In this document: in pieces, positions 55,871-64,000 of the stretch
How the letters are laid out: the number at the start of each line of letters is the position of its first letter
Position numbering within the stretch: position 1 is the stretch's first letter
Source: Glaciimonas immobilis
Lineage (GTDB): Bacteria; Pseudomonadota; Gammaproteobacteria; Burkholderiales; Burkholderiaceae_D
NCBI RefSeq assembly: GCF_011947285.1
Contig: NZ_JAAOZT010000007.1
Location: 62,001 to 126,000 of the forward strand
Length of the DNA stretch: 64,000 nucleotides
Direction: 5' to 3'
Position numbers and translations under genes: made by a program
Notes under the pieces: model-generated
The model's database searches: none
The model's input: only the letters and a program-made list of their open reading frames with translations
What the model was told of the DNA's origin: nothing

Positions 55871-57148
55871 ATGTCGCTGAGTAAAAATACCGTTTGGAAT
55901 ATTGCCGGAAATGCGTTACCACTAGCTGTTGGAGCGATAACAATACCTTTATTAATCCATAGATTAGGGATGGAACGTTTTGGTATTTTGACCTTGCTCT
56001 GGACAATTATCGGATATTTTAGTTTGTTTGATTTTGGAATTGGTCGTGCCATAACGCAACAGGTTGCTGGGTGTCTTGGTGAAAATCGTCATTCTGAAGC
56101 GCCTGCAATTATGAAGGCGGGGCTTGAATTCACGATTTTGACGGGTATAGGTGGGGCCGTATTACTTTTTGGTGCAGCCTACCCATTGAGCCAGCACGGC
56201 TTAGGTATTTCTCCCTATTTGCAACAAGAGACTTTCATTAGTCTGATGATTGCTGCCGCAGGCATACCGTTGGCAACGTTCAGCACTGGCCTGCGTGGTG
56301 CTATTGAAGCATATGAGCATTTTCATTGGAGTAATCTAGCCAGAATGTTTCTAGGGACCTCTCTATTTTTGTTTCCATTTTTCGCGGTGCTGACGAACGG
56401 ACCGTCTTTGATAACAATCACAATGTGGTTGGTGGGTGCAAGACTCTTGAGCTGTTTTCTTCTTTTATGGTTAGTAATTAAACTGCCTTGTGGGAAGTTT
56501 TGGACTAGTAAAATCTTGCCCGGTATGCGGAAAGGTCTATTTGCATTTGGTGCCTGGATGGCAATTACCAATCTTGTCAGCCCTTTGCTGGTGAATGCAG
56601 ATCGCTTCATTATCTCCTACCTGCTTGGTGCATCGATGGTAGCTTTTTACACTGTTCCTTTTGAATTTTTAGTACGGTTATTGATTATTCCTGGCGCATT
56701 AGGTACAACGCTTTTACCTAATCTTGCAAAAGATTTTGTAATTAATCCACTGAAAGCCCAGGCCACCATGTGGAGGAGTACAAAAATTACTGCAGGCGTA
56801 ATGTTTGTATTATGTATTTCGGTTTGTTTGTTGTGCTATCCGTTGATGAAAATGTTCATATCGGAAAGTTTTGCTACAAAATCATGGCCACTGGTTGTGA
56901 TACTTTCAGTTGGCGTATTCATTAATGGAATTGCCTATATCCCTTACACTGCGTTGCACGCACAAGGACGGGCAAAGCCGACGGGTCTCTTACATTTGTG
57001 TGAACTCTTTTTATATATCCCCGTATTGCTGGGACTAGTGCATTTAATGGGACTAAAAGGGGCAGCGATTGCCTGGACTATCAGAACCTTATTTGACGCC
57101 GCTGCGATGTTTTTTCTTTATGCGAAGCAACGAGAAAAATATGTTTAA
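55871..57148 (+). CDS. wzx: O-antigen flippase (Wzx-like polysaccharide exporter)
   Basis: The roughly 425-residue integral membrane protein has about 12-14 predicted helices, with the MATE/PST-type start SLSKNTVWNIAGNALPLAVGAITIPLLIHRLGMERFGILTLLWTIIGYFSLFDFGIGRA. These proteins move undecaprenyl-linked repeat units across the inner membrane. ATG 55871 is chosen to give the family N-terminus; the open frame starts at 55823. Its last 8 bp overlap the next gene (ATGTTTAA). Confidence 0.88.
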   Translation: MSLSKNTVWNIAGNALPLAVGAITIPLLIHRLGMERFGILTLLWTIIGYFSLFDFGIGRAITQQVAGCLGENRHSEAPAIMKAGLEFTILTGIGGAVLLFGAAYPLSQHGLGISPYLQQETFISLMIAAAGIPLATFSTGLRGAIEAYEHFHWSNLARMFLGTSLFLFPFFAVLTNGPSLITITMWLVGARLLSCFLLLWLVIKLPCGKFWTSKILPGMRKGLFAFGAWMAITNLVSPLLVNADRFIISYLLGASMVAFYTVPFEFLVRLLIIPGALGTTLLPNLAKDFVINPLKAQATMWRSTKITAGVMFVLCISVCLLCYPLMKMFISESFATKSWPLVVILSVGVFINGIAYIPYTALHAQGRAKPTGLLHLCELFLYIPVLLGLVHLMGLKGAAIAWTIRTLFDAAAMFFLYAKQREKYV

Positions 57149-58310
57149 TCCACAATTTATTTTTTCATTGCTATGGTTGTCTCAGATCGTATTAAATATT
57201 ATTTTTAATACTGCTTTCACACCGTTTGAAGTGTCAACCTGGTTTGCGATAGCAATATGCATCATTGCATTTAATATGGGATCTTTATGCCTGATAGGTA
57301 GTGGGCGTAAAAAAGGTTATGCGGAGTTTGACAATAAATTAATTCCATTAAATATTTTTAAATTTTTAAATTTATTTTTCGTAATATATTTTTTTGCTGC
57401 ATTATTCTCGTGTATTGCGATCTATCGTGCATTGATGATATTGAGCCCTGGTGGCCTCACTCCTCCCATCGTCAGGCAACTTGTTGTTCAAGATTTTACT
57501 ACCGTTAGAGACTTATATGCGCTGTTTGAAGTTTTCAATATAGGCGTTGGATTCAGTATTTTCTTTATTTCTTTTTCACGATTTTTAACAAAAAAACAGT
57601 TATATTTAATTTTGGCTATCGGTTTGATTTCTGCAATTGCAACTACTGGTCGTTTATATATTCTTCTGTTTTTCTGTGCTACATCTATATTGTTGCATAG
57701 AAATAAAATTATTTCATTGCGCACTGTATTTGTAGGGGCCTTGATATTTATTTTATTATTTTTTCTTATTGCTATTGTATTAGTCAAAGGCGATGATTCA
57801 GGATCAATTGCGGACAGAGTGCTATGGAATAGTCAGGTCTATTTTATGAGCAGTGTCGCTTGTTTTAATGACTTTGTTGCAACTGGTGCGCAAAGAATTG
57901 ATGGCGGCGCATTACTCCCCAATCCGTTGCGCGAAGTTTTATCTTCAATTGGCGTTCTTATACCGCCAAAGCCTACCTTGAATCCGTTTGCTGAAGTGCC
58001 GGTACCATGCAATACCTACACAATACTTTTCCCACTCTTCCATGATGCATCTTTTCTGGGAGTATTTATCGGATCGTTTCTTATAGGTGTGTTACATAAA
58101 AATTTATATTTGAAATTTTTAAGTTCAAATAATTCTATATTGTGGTATTTGTACGCGATTTCAGTTTATCCATTAGTTATGTCGATATTTGAAGATGCCT
58201 ATTTCTCTTCGCCAGGATTTTGGCTATTACTTTGGATCCCTCCTATCACATACGGTATTTTTTCTAGAGTTTATTGGAGAAATAAAGAAATTTCTTCTTT
58301 GAAAACCTAG
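57141..58310 (+). CDS. O-antigen polymerase-like membrane protein (Wzy candidate)
   Basis: The roughly 389-residue protein has about 10-12 hydrophobic segments, a large loop near residues 95-130 (IYRALMILSPGGLTPPIVRQLVVQDFTTVRDL) and another near 250-290. Wzy polymerases are poorly conserved. The call rests on topology, position directly after the flippase and the Wzx/Wzy-type context, not on a specific motif. The sequence is very AT-rich, with many AAA and TTT runs, consistent with transfer. The start overlaps the flippase stop. Confidence 0.68.
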   Translation: MFNPQFIFSLLWLSQIVLNIIFNTAFTPFEVSTWFAIAICIIAFNMGSLCLIGSGRKKGYAEFDNKLIPLNIFKFLNLFFVIYFFAALFSCIAIYRALMILSPGGLTPPIVRQLVVQDFTTVRDLYALFEVFNIGVGFSIFFISFSRFLTKKQLYLILAIGLISAIATTGRLYILLFFCATSILLHRNKIISLRTVFVGALIFILLFFLIAIVLVKGDDSGSIADRVLWNSQVYFMSSVACFNDFVATGAQRIDGGALLPNPLREVLSSIGVLIPPKPTLNPFAEVPVPCNTYTILFPLFHDASFLGVFIGSFLIGVLHKNLYLKFLSSNNSILWYLYAISVYPLVMSIFEDAYFSSPGFWLLLWIPPITYGIFSRVYWRNKEISSLKT

Positions 58311-58362
58311 ACTAACTTGCATGTTTCATTATGTTAACTAATTACTTGAAATATTTTTAAAT

Positions 58363-59595
58363 ATGAACAATAAAGCGGCCGTAACGATTTGCTCCATCAA
58401 TTATATTGCTAAAGCACTCGTTTTGTTTGATTCGTACAAATTCCATAATCCTTCAGACTTCTTTTATTTGGTTATAGTCGACCGAAAGATAGATGACTTA
58501 AAAATTGGAAGACCAGGATTGAATATAATTTGGGTAGAAGATCTAAAAATTGATAATTTGGCACAACACGCATTTGCTTTTGATGTTATCGAATTTAATA
58601 CTAATGTAAAGCCATCCGCGCTCAAATTTTTATTATCCAAATACGATGCAGTATTGTATTTAGACCCTGATATGAAGGTTTATTCGCCTTTAACATTAAT
58701 TTTCGAGGCCTTAAAGTCCGCGTCTTTGGTCGTGACGCCCCATAGTAATACGCCGATTCTCGATGGAAATAAGCCGGATGATTTAGATTTTTTGAAATTC
58801 GGCGCTTTTAATCTTGGCTTTGTGGGCGTATCACGATGTGACGAAGGATTTTCTTTTCTTGAGTGGTGGTCGGAGCGCTGCCTGCACCATGGATTTTATG
58901 AACCTCAACTCGGCCTCGCCGTCGATCAGAAATGGGTGAATCTGGCACCAATTTTCTTCCCGAATATGCAGATTTTGCATAATAAGGGCTTAAACGTCGC
59001 ATTTTGGAACCTTCACGAACGCCACATAACTAAAAAGCATGATGTGTGGGTGGTCAATGACGATACTCCACTTGGTTTTATTCACTTTAGTTCGTTTAAT
59101 CCGGGGAAACCGGATGAAGTTGCTCAGAAACAATCACGCTTTCTGCCCGGGAGCAGACCAGATTTTGGATTACTCGCACATGAATACGCGAAAGAATTGC
59201 TGGAAAATGCTTCTGACTTGTATTCGAAGAAGTCTTATGGCTTCGATTATTTTGACGATGGAACATATATAACGCCAGCGCTACGACGTTTTTATGCAGG
59301 CCTAAGGGGAAATGTATTTAAAGACGAGCAAAATCCATTTTCCGCCGATGGACCAGTCAAACGTTTTGCAAAAAAAAATCGGTTGTTGGTGAAGGGTAAT
59401 CTAAGCGCCAAACGTCATATATTTAGTGATATGGGTAAATATAGTTTTTCAATAAAAATTTTATTAAAGCTTATGCGCATAAGCCTTTCTATTTTGGGCC
59501 CGGAGCGCTATTTCAACCTAATGCGTTATTTAGTACACATTTCTTCTCTGCGAAATCAAGTGGATATGTTTGGTAAAATTAACGAGAAGAAATAA
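58363..59595 (+). CDS. Glycosyltransferase with GT-A-type DxD motif
   Basis: The 410-residue protein begins KAAVTICSINYIAKALVLFDSYKFHNPSDFFYLVIVD, resembling family 8-like transferases. A metal-binding DPD (Asp101, Asp103) lies in AVLYLDPDMKVYSPL, followed by FGAFNLGFVGVSRCDEGFSFLEWWSERC, DQKWVNLAPIFF and a FIHFSSFNPGKP segment. It probably adds one sugar of the O-antigen repeat; donor and linkage are unknown. The C-terminal ~130 residues (after TPALRRFYAGLRGN) show no motif I recognise and may bind the membrane. Confidence 0.78.
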   Translation: MNNKAAVTICSINYIAKALVLFDSYKFHNPSDFFYLVIVDRKIDDLKIGRPGLNIIWVEDLKIDNLAQHAFAFDVIEFNTNVKPSALKFLLSKYDAVLYLDPDMKVYSPLTLIFEALKSASLVVTPHSNTPILDGNKPDDLDFLKFGAFNLGFVGVSRCDEGFSFLEWWSERCLHHGFYEPQLGLAVDQKWVNLAPIFFPNMQILHNKGLNVAFWNLHERHITKKHDVWVVNDDTPLGFIHFSSFNPGKPDEVAQKQSRFLPGSRPDFGLLAHEYAKELLENASDLYSKKSYGFDYFDDGTYITPALRRFYAGLRGNVFKDEQNPFSADGPVKRFAKKNRLLVKGNLSAKRHIFSDMGKYSFSIKILLKLMRISLSILGPERYFNLMRYLVHISSLRNQVDMFGKINEKK

Positions 59596-59620
59596 TTGCA
59601 CGTGCTATCAGGAGTTTTAT

Positions 59621-60787
59621 ATGAGTAATAAAAATACACAGAGCAGGAAAAATGTTCTTATAACCGGTGGTGCAGGTTTTATTGGACAACGTCTGGCCCG
59701 TGCATTGTTGGCGCAGGGTGAGAATGTTCGTATATTGGATAGTTTTAGTCCCCAAATTCATGCGATTGATCAATTACCTTCAGAACTCATATCCGTAGAG
59801 TTGATCAAGGCAGATGTACGTGATCGTGACGCGATGAAGCAGGCTTTATTGGGAATCGATACGGTCGTACATCTTGCAGCGGAAACAGGTACTGGCCAGT
59901 CCATGTATGAAATAGAACGTTATTTCAGCGTTAATGTGCAGGGTACCGCGATTTTATTAGATTTACTCCAGAATGAACTCCAGAATCAACAGTTGGAGTC
60001 ACTCATTGTTGCTTCCAGCCGCGCGGTTTATGGAGAGGGTGCATATCATTGCGATACTCACGGGATGGTTTATCCAGAACAACGCTCGCATAAGATGTTA
60101 CTTGCTGCGCAGTTTGATCCTGTATGCCCTCATTGCAGTGGGTCGCTGGTTATGCGTGAAACGCCAGAAGAGAGCCCATTTAAACCAATGTCTATGTATG
60201 GCCTAACCAAGCAAGTGCAGGAACAGGCAATATTAATGTTCGCCAGGACCCATGGCATAAACGGCTTTGGATTGCGCTATCAAAATGTTTATGGTCCCGG
60301 TCAGTCCTTGAAGAATCCTTACACAGGTATTCTTGCGGTTTTTTCTAATTTGGCAAGGCAAGGGCAACCCATTGAAATTTACGAAGACGGTCAGGAGTCG
60401 CGAGATTTTGTTTATATTGATGACGTAGTAGATGCCACGCTGCGCTGTATTAATCACAAAAACAAATATGTCGGTGCGATAAATGTCGGTTCTGGCGAAG
60501 CTACGAGTGTATTAACCGTCGCAGAAGAGATTAAATCTTTTTTTAAAAGCCAAAGTGACATTACTATTACAGGTGCTTTTCGAGCGGGAGATATCCGACA
60601 CAATAAAGCTAATACGAACCTGATGGAAAAGGAACTCGGTATGGTTTCCAGTGTTTCTTTCAAGGCAGGGTTAAAGTTGTTTCTCGAGTGGGCTTCGGAA
60701 CAGCCGATAGAAGACAAAGCTGCCTATGCACGCTCAGTAAATGAACTGGCCTCTAAAGGTTTAATGGGTATTGGCGTCAAGGCATAA
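59621..60787 (+). CDS. NAD-dependent epimerase with Cys/His insert, dTDP-L-rhamnose 4-epimerase-like
   Basis: The roughly 388-residue extended short-chain dehydrogenase has [57 protein letters not shown] and YGLTK (Tyr193, Lys197). It has an insert with CDTH (Cys144, His147) and CPHC (Cys169, Cys172) that looks like a zinc site. As I recall, Burkholderia WbiB, which makes dTDP-6-deoxy-L-talose from dTDP-L-rhamnose, shares this insert. With rfbBACD upstream that role is plausible but not proven; UDP-glucose/galactose 4-epimerase is the alternative. ATG 59621 follows AGGAG. Confidence 0.8.
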   Translation: MSNKNTQSRKNVLITGGAGFIGQRLARALLAQGENVRILDSFSPQIHAIDQLPSELISVELIKADVRDRDAMKQALLGIDTVVHLAAETGTGQSMYEIERYFSVNVQGTAILLDLLQNELQNQQLESLIVASSRAVYGEGAYHCDTHGMVYPEQRSHKMLLAAQFDPVCPHCSGSLVMRETPEESPFKPMSMYGLTKQVQEQAILMFARTHGINGFGLRYQNVYGPGQSLKNPYTGILAVFSNLARQGQPIEIYEDGQESRDFVYIDDVVDATLRCINHKNKYVGAINVGSGEATSVLTVAEEIKSFFKSQSDITITGAFRAGDIRHNKANTNLMEKELGMVSSVSFKAGLKLFLEWASEQPIEDKAAYARSVNELASKGLMGIGVKA

Positions 60788-60791
60788 GTAC

Positions 60792-61340
60792 ATGAATATA
60801 AGGGAACTCATCATTTTATTAAGAGCTGATATTTTACGCCTTTCTAATCAGCCTGCCGGAGTGGGAGCGGATTTTAAACCGTCGTGGCTTAAAATTTTTA
60901 GTCCAAGATTTATTCCTGTTTTATTGGCAAGGGTGGCGCGTTACTTTTACTTAAATCGATACTTGCGTTTTTTTAGCCCCATTTTGACTTGGTTGAATGT
61001 TGTAATATTTGGAATAGAGATCACGGCACGTTGTGAAATTGGTCCGGGCTTAATGCTACCGCATACCTATGGTACCGTAATAGGAAGTAGCTCCATCGGT
61101 AATAACGCTACGATTTTTCACGGTGTTACTCTGGGTGCAAAATATCCTGATTTGCTTTTCGACGTTTCACAAAGACCGACGGTTGGGGACAATGTAGTGA
61201 TAGGAGCCGGCGCAAAAATTTTGGGCGGAATCCATTTAGGTAATAATTCTACTGTTGCGGCGAATTCACTGGTTCTTTTTTCCGTTCCCGAGAGTAATTT
61301 AGCTATTGGAGTTCCGGCAGAAATGAAATTAAAAAACTGA
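60792..61340 (+). CDS. Serine acetyltransferase-like hexapeptide acetyltransferase
   Basis: The roughly 182-residue protein has an N-terminal helical part (MNIRELIILLRADILRLSN). A left-handed beta-helix built of hexapeptide repeats runs from about residue 75 on: FGIEITARCEIGPGLMLPHTYGTVIGSSSIGNNATIFHGVTLGAK. The His in LPHTYG and FHGVTLG match active-site positions of CysE-type enzymes. Next to epimerase and glycosyltransferase genes it more likely acetylates a sugar of the O-antigen than serine. It starts 4 bp after the epimerase stop. Confidence 0.82.
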   Translation: MNIRELIILLRADILRLSNQPAGVGADFKPSWLKIFSPRFIPVLLARVARYFYLNRYLRFFSPILTWLNVVIFGIEITARCEIGPGLMLPHTYGTVIGSSSIGNNATIFHGVTLGAKYPDLLFDVSQRPTVGDNVVIGAGAKILGGIHLGNNSTVAANSLVLFSVPESNLAIGVPAEMKLKN

Positions 61341-61351
61341 ATGATTTTAAA

Positions 61352-62347
61352 ATGTCTGAAATGAATGTACTTTTTATAGCACCCAAATTTTTTTCTTATG
61401 AAGAAGCGATCAAGCGTGAGATGGAGAATCTTGGCTATACTGTGGACTTGTATGACGAGCGACCTGCAAGTACGCCTCTTATTAAAGCACTGATTCGTTT
61501 TTTTCCAAAATTGGTCTCTCCTATCAGTGAGATTTATTTTAATCATATTCTTAAAAAGAAAAAATTTGATTATTATCATATTGTCTTAGTAATTAAGGGT
61601 GAGGCTCTTTCCATAGAAAGAATCAAAAAATTTAAACAAAAAAATCCAAGTGCAAAATTTATATATTACACATGGGATGCTTTGAAAAATTTCAAGAATG
61701 GACGTGAAAAATTATCTTTTTTTGATAAGGCTTATAGTTTTGATAGGCATGATTCGAAATCGATCAAAAAGATAAAACATTTACCTTTATTTTATACAGC
61801 AGCGTACCAGGCGTTAGGTGTCGCATTACCATTAAAATTGGATATTGACTTATTATTTCTTGGATCGATTCATTCTGATCGTTATCCGGTTATGAATAAT
61901 ATATCTGCGGCGGCCAAAAAAGTGCTAAAGAGTGTAAAAATTCATACACATTTTTATTATCAAAGCAAGTGGGTTTTTTTTGTAAAAAAAATACTGGATA
62001 TAAATTTTAAAAAAATGCCTTGGAACGATATTTCTTGGATATCTTTGAACGAGCTTGATACGCTTTCTATGATATCCCGTAGCAAGGTTGTTATCGACAT
62101 TCATCATCCTGGTCAAACTGGACTGACCATGAGAACAATCGAATGTATTGGGGCAAAAAAGAAAATGATCACAACTAATGGTGATGTTGTAAATTATGAT
62201 TTTTATAATAGCAAAAATATTATGGTTGTAGATCGGAAAAATCCTGTTGTCGAAGCTAGTTTTTTGCAAGAGGAGTACGTTGAGCTGGATAGTGTTGTTT
62301 ATGAAAAATATAGTATAAATACTTGGGTGCGAGAAATTTTAAGTTAA
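61352..62347 (+). CDS. Putative glycosyltransferase / polysaccharide biosynthesis protein, GT-B-like
   Basis: This 331-residue, Lys- and Phe-rich protein begins MNVLFIAPKFFSYEEAIKREMENLGYTVDLYDERP, like the N-domain of CgeB-type GT-B proteins. It has IYYTWDALKNF near residue 105 and a C-terminal segment SKVVIDIHHPGQTGLTMRTIECIGAKKKMITTN that resembles the donor-site region of that group. I cannot name its sugar. The gene is among the most AT-rich in the window. It lies 11 bp after the acetyltransferase and 4 bp before the sugar transferase. Confidence 0.65.
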   Translation: MSEMNVLFIAPKFFSYEEAIKREMENLGYTVDLYDERPASTPLIKALIRFFPKLVSPISEIYFNHILKKKKFDYYHIVLVIKGEALSIERIKKFKQKNPSAKFIYYTWDALKNFKNGREKLSFFDKAYSFDRHDSKSIKKIKHLPLFYTAAYQALGVALPLKLDIDLLFLGSIHSDRYPVMNNISAAAKKVLKSVKIHTHFYYQSKWVFFVKKILDINFKKMPWNDISWISLNELDTLSMISRSKVVIDIHHPGQTGLTMRTIECIGAKKKMITTNGDVVNYDFYNSKNIMVVDRKNPVVEASFLQEEYVELDSVVYEKYSINTWVREILS

Positions 62348-62351
62348 TAAT

Positions 62352-62912
62352 ATGAAGCGACTATTTGATTTAATATCGGCATTGATTGCGGTTATCGTTT
62401 TTTCCGTACCTTTAATTATTTTGGCCATCATCGTCTTTGCGACATCGGATGGTCCAATTATCTATTGGTCAGATCGAGTGGGTAAAAGAAACAAAGTTTT
62501 TAGAATGCCGAAATTTAGGACGATGCTTATCAACACTCCCGCTGTGGCCACTCACTTACTTCCCGATCCGGAGAAATGTTTAACGGCGGTAGGGGGTTTT
62601 TTGCGGAAGTCTAGTTTAGATGAATTGCCTCAGGTATGGAGTATTTTAAGGGGCGATATGAGCTTTGTAGGTCCTCGTCCAGCATTATTCAATCAAGCAG
62701 ATTTAATTGGTTTGCGTACACAATATGGCGTTGATGAACTGCTGCCAGGATTGACCGGATGGGCACAAATCAATGGAAGAGATGAATTGCCAATTTCTGA
62801 GAAAGTCAAGCTTGACGTTGAGTATTTGCTGAAAAGATCTTTTTTTCTCGATATTAAAATCATATTTTTGACTTTTAAAAAAGTCTTGCTAAGAGATGGA
62901 ATTACACATTGA
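62352..62912 (+). CDS. Initiating undecaprenyl-phosphate sugar-1-phosphate transferase
   Basis: The 186-residue protein is the short (PglC/WbtB-like) bacterial sugar transferase type: one membrane segment (FDLISALIAVIVFSVPLIILAIIVF), then DGPIIYWSDRVGKRNKVFRMPKFRTM, LRKSSLDELPQVWSILRGDMSFVGPRP (catalytic Asp-Glu) and PGLTGWAQINGRDELPISEKVKLDVEYL. It should transfer the first sugar-phosphate of the repeat unit to undecaprenyl phosphate, starting O-antigen assembly. The donor is likely a UDP-linked, perhaps bacillosamine- or QuiNAc-type, sugar, in line with the WbpM-like neighbour. Confidence 0.92.
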   Translation: MKRLFDLISALIAVIVFSVPLIILAIIVFATSDGPIIYWSDRVGKRNKVFRMPKFRTMLINTPAVATHLLPDPEKCLTAVGGFLRKSSLDELPQVWSILRGDMSFVGPRPALFNQADLIGLRTQYGVDELLPGLTGWAQINGRDELPISEKVKLDVEYLLKRSFFLDIKIIFLTFKKVLLRDGITH

Positions 62913-62925
62913 TTGAGTTATCTCC

Positions 62926-64000
62926 ATGAGTCTATTTTTGAACATATCCAGATTCAACAAACAGCTTATTGCAGTGGCATTGGACTTCGTGTTCTTGCCA
63001 CTAACATTCTGCATGGCAATTTGGCTGCGATACGATGGCCTGAATAATTTTTTATTACATCAATACACTATATTAATAGTTGCTGCTCCCTTCATCTCAA
63101 TTCCGCTTTTTATCAGGCTTGGTTTATACCGCGCAGTAATTCGTTTCATTGATCATAAAATCGTCTATGTGGTTGTGCTTGGTGTAACGCTATCAGTGGT
63201 CACCTTAGGAGCGTTAGGTACATTTACGCAAACTAATGGTTACTCCCGAGCTGTTTTCGGTATTTATTGGGTCAGTGCTATTTTGTATGTGGCGGCGAGT
63301 CGATTTATTGCGCGTGGATTTTTGTTGCATGTTAGTGGTGCGACTGGCTCGGTTCGTGTAGCCATTTATGGCGCGGGGCAAGCGGGTTCTCAGTTAGCCA
63401 GCGCTTTACGCGCCAGTCAAGAATATATACCTGTCGTATTTATAGACGATAAAGCAGAGCTCCGCCGCGCTACGATTGCGGGTATCAAGGTTTATGGTCC
63501 CGATGATATTGCTATGGCTATTGCTCGATACGATGTAAAGGAAGTGCTTTTAGCGATGCCTTCACAGACTAAGGCGCAGCAAAGACATATTCTTGATCGC
63601 TTGGAACCGTTAAAAGTCAAAATCAAAGTAACCCCTCCAATCAAAAGTTTGATTAATGGGGAATTGCGGGTTCAGGATATTCGCGAGATTGAGATTGAGG
63701 ACTTGTTGGGGCGTGACCAGGTGGATGCGGACCCGAAGTTAATAGCGGCATGTATTGTCAATAAATCTGTGATGGTGACGGGAGCTGGCGGATCAATCGG
63801 TTCTGAACTCTGCCGGCAGATTGTTCGCCAGCGTCCGAATAGGTTGATATTGCTAGAGATGTCGGAATTTGGTCTTTACGCGATTGAGCAGGAGCTAGCG
63901 GAATTAAAGCAAAGTTTAGGCGTGAAGATAGAATTGATTCCTTTCCTCGGATCAGTTGGGCAAACTGAGAAGTGCACGCGGATAATGCGTACCTACTCGG
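62926..64000 (+). CDS. WbpM/CapD-like UDP-sugar 4,6-dehydratase, 5' part
   Basis: The reading frame starts at ATG 62926 and stays open to the window edge (358 codons plus one base). The first ~130 residues hold four hydrophobic segments (VALDFVFLPLTFCMAIWL, YTILIVAAPFISIPLFI, VYVVVLGVTLSVVTLGALG, FGIYWVSAILYVAASRFIA). A CoA-binding-like region follows, with VAIYGAGQAGSQLASALRAS (about residues 148-167) and IEIEDLLGRDQVDAD. The dehydratase NAD loop VMVTGAGGSIGSELCRQI (about 288-305) comes last. WbpM-type enzymes turn UDP-GlcNAc into a 4-keto-6-deoxy sugar for QuiNAc, FucNAc or bacillosamine. The active-site part lies outside the window. Confidence 0.92.
   Translation, partial: MSLFLNISRFNKQLIAVALDFVFLPLTFCMAIWLRYDGLNNFLLHQYTILIVAAPFISIPLFIRLGLYRAVIRFIDHKIVYVVVLGVTLSVVTLGALGTFTQTNGYSRAVFGIYWVSAILYVAASRFIARGFLLHVSGATGSVRVAIYGAGQAGSQLASALRASQEYIPVVFIDDKAELRRATIAGIKVYGPDDIAMAIARYDVKEVLLAMPSQTKAQQRHILDRLEPLKVKIKVTPPIKSLINGELRVQDIREIEIEDLLGRDQVDADPKLIAACIVNKSVMVTGAGGSIGSELCRQIVRQRPNRLILLEMSEFGLYAIEQELAELKQSLGVKIELIPFLGSVGQTEKCTRIMRTYS

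Overview
The window reads as a chromosomal segment of a betaproteobacterium in the order Burkholderiales. Oxalobacteraceae (Collimonas, Glaciimonas or Herminiimonas-like) is my best guess. The basis is gene content and order: zinc-ribbon/DUF3426-prmA-accC-accB-aroQ, RNB nuclease-TonB-aroE-mtgA, hemL-thiD-like-rubredoxin-pilGHIJL, and yqgE-ruvX-pyrR-pyrB-pyrX-plsC. This placement is inferred from remembered gene neighbourhoods and was not tested by a search.

Layout. 1-249 is the end of secF. 359-4445 is a small catabolic-looking locus: an AtuA-family protein, its small partner, a CitMHS transporter and a divergent LysR regulator with a palindrome between them. 4688-11588 holds an SbmA/BacA-like ABC exporter, purB, a glutathione S-transferase, and an AraC regulator divergent from an Fsr-type MFS pump. 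11780-14027 holds a periplasmic peroxiredoxin, a Gly/His-rich lipoprotein and a PfkB-type sugar kinase. 14212-20675 (minus strand) is the DUF3426-prmA-accC-accB-aroQ-thioredoxin series, ending with a divergent nucleotidyltransferase-like protein. 21023-29360 (plus strand) holds mpl, a YqiA-like esterase, ubiC, an RNB ribonuclease, a TonB-like protein, a 0.7-kb repeat-rich gap, aroE and mtgA. hemL and a ThiD-like gene follow on the minus strand, then rubredoxin.

32379-43733 is the chemosensory system for type IV pili (pilG, pilH, pilI, pilJ, pilL), ending in a 2286-residue hybrid kinase. Next come a photolyase, yqgE, ruvX and the pyrimidine genes pyrR-pyrB-pyrX, where PyrX has lost its metal-binding histidines. 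plsC and apaH follow.

52241 to the end is a surface-polysaccharide (O-antigen type) cluster. It contains rfbBACD for dTDP-L-rhamnose, a flippase, a polymerase, glycosyltransferases, a Cys/His-containing epimerase that probably acts on dTDP-rhamnose, an acetyltransferase, an initiating sugar transferase, and a WbpM/CapD-like enzyme cut by the window edge. From about 55.7 kb the sequence becomes visibly AT-rich, suggesting acquired DNA.

Most genes are ordinary housekeeping genes. The unusual material lies mainly between genes: a 137-bp palindrome fused to a stop codon, two diverged copies of a ~130-bp element with inverted ends, a duplicated 41-bp module whose two copies are each followed by a different 8-bp tandem repeat, and several other short tandem arrays with periods of 6, 12 and 13 bp. 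I found no tRNA, rRNA, CRISPR array, prophage or intact insertion sequence, and no clearly new multi-gene system. The strongest leads are the dispersed repeat families, the ThiD-like protein lacking its catalytic cysteine, and the uncharacterised AtuA/CitMHS/LysR locus.
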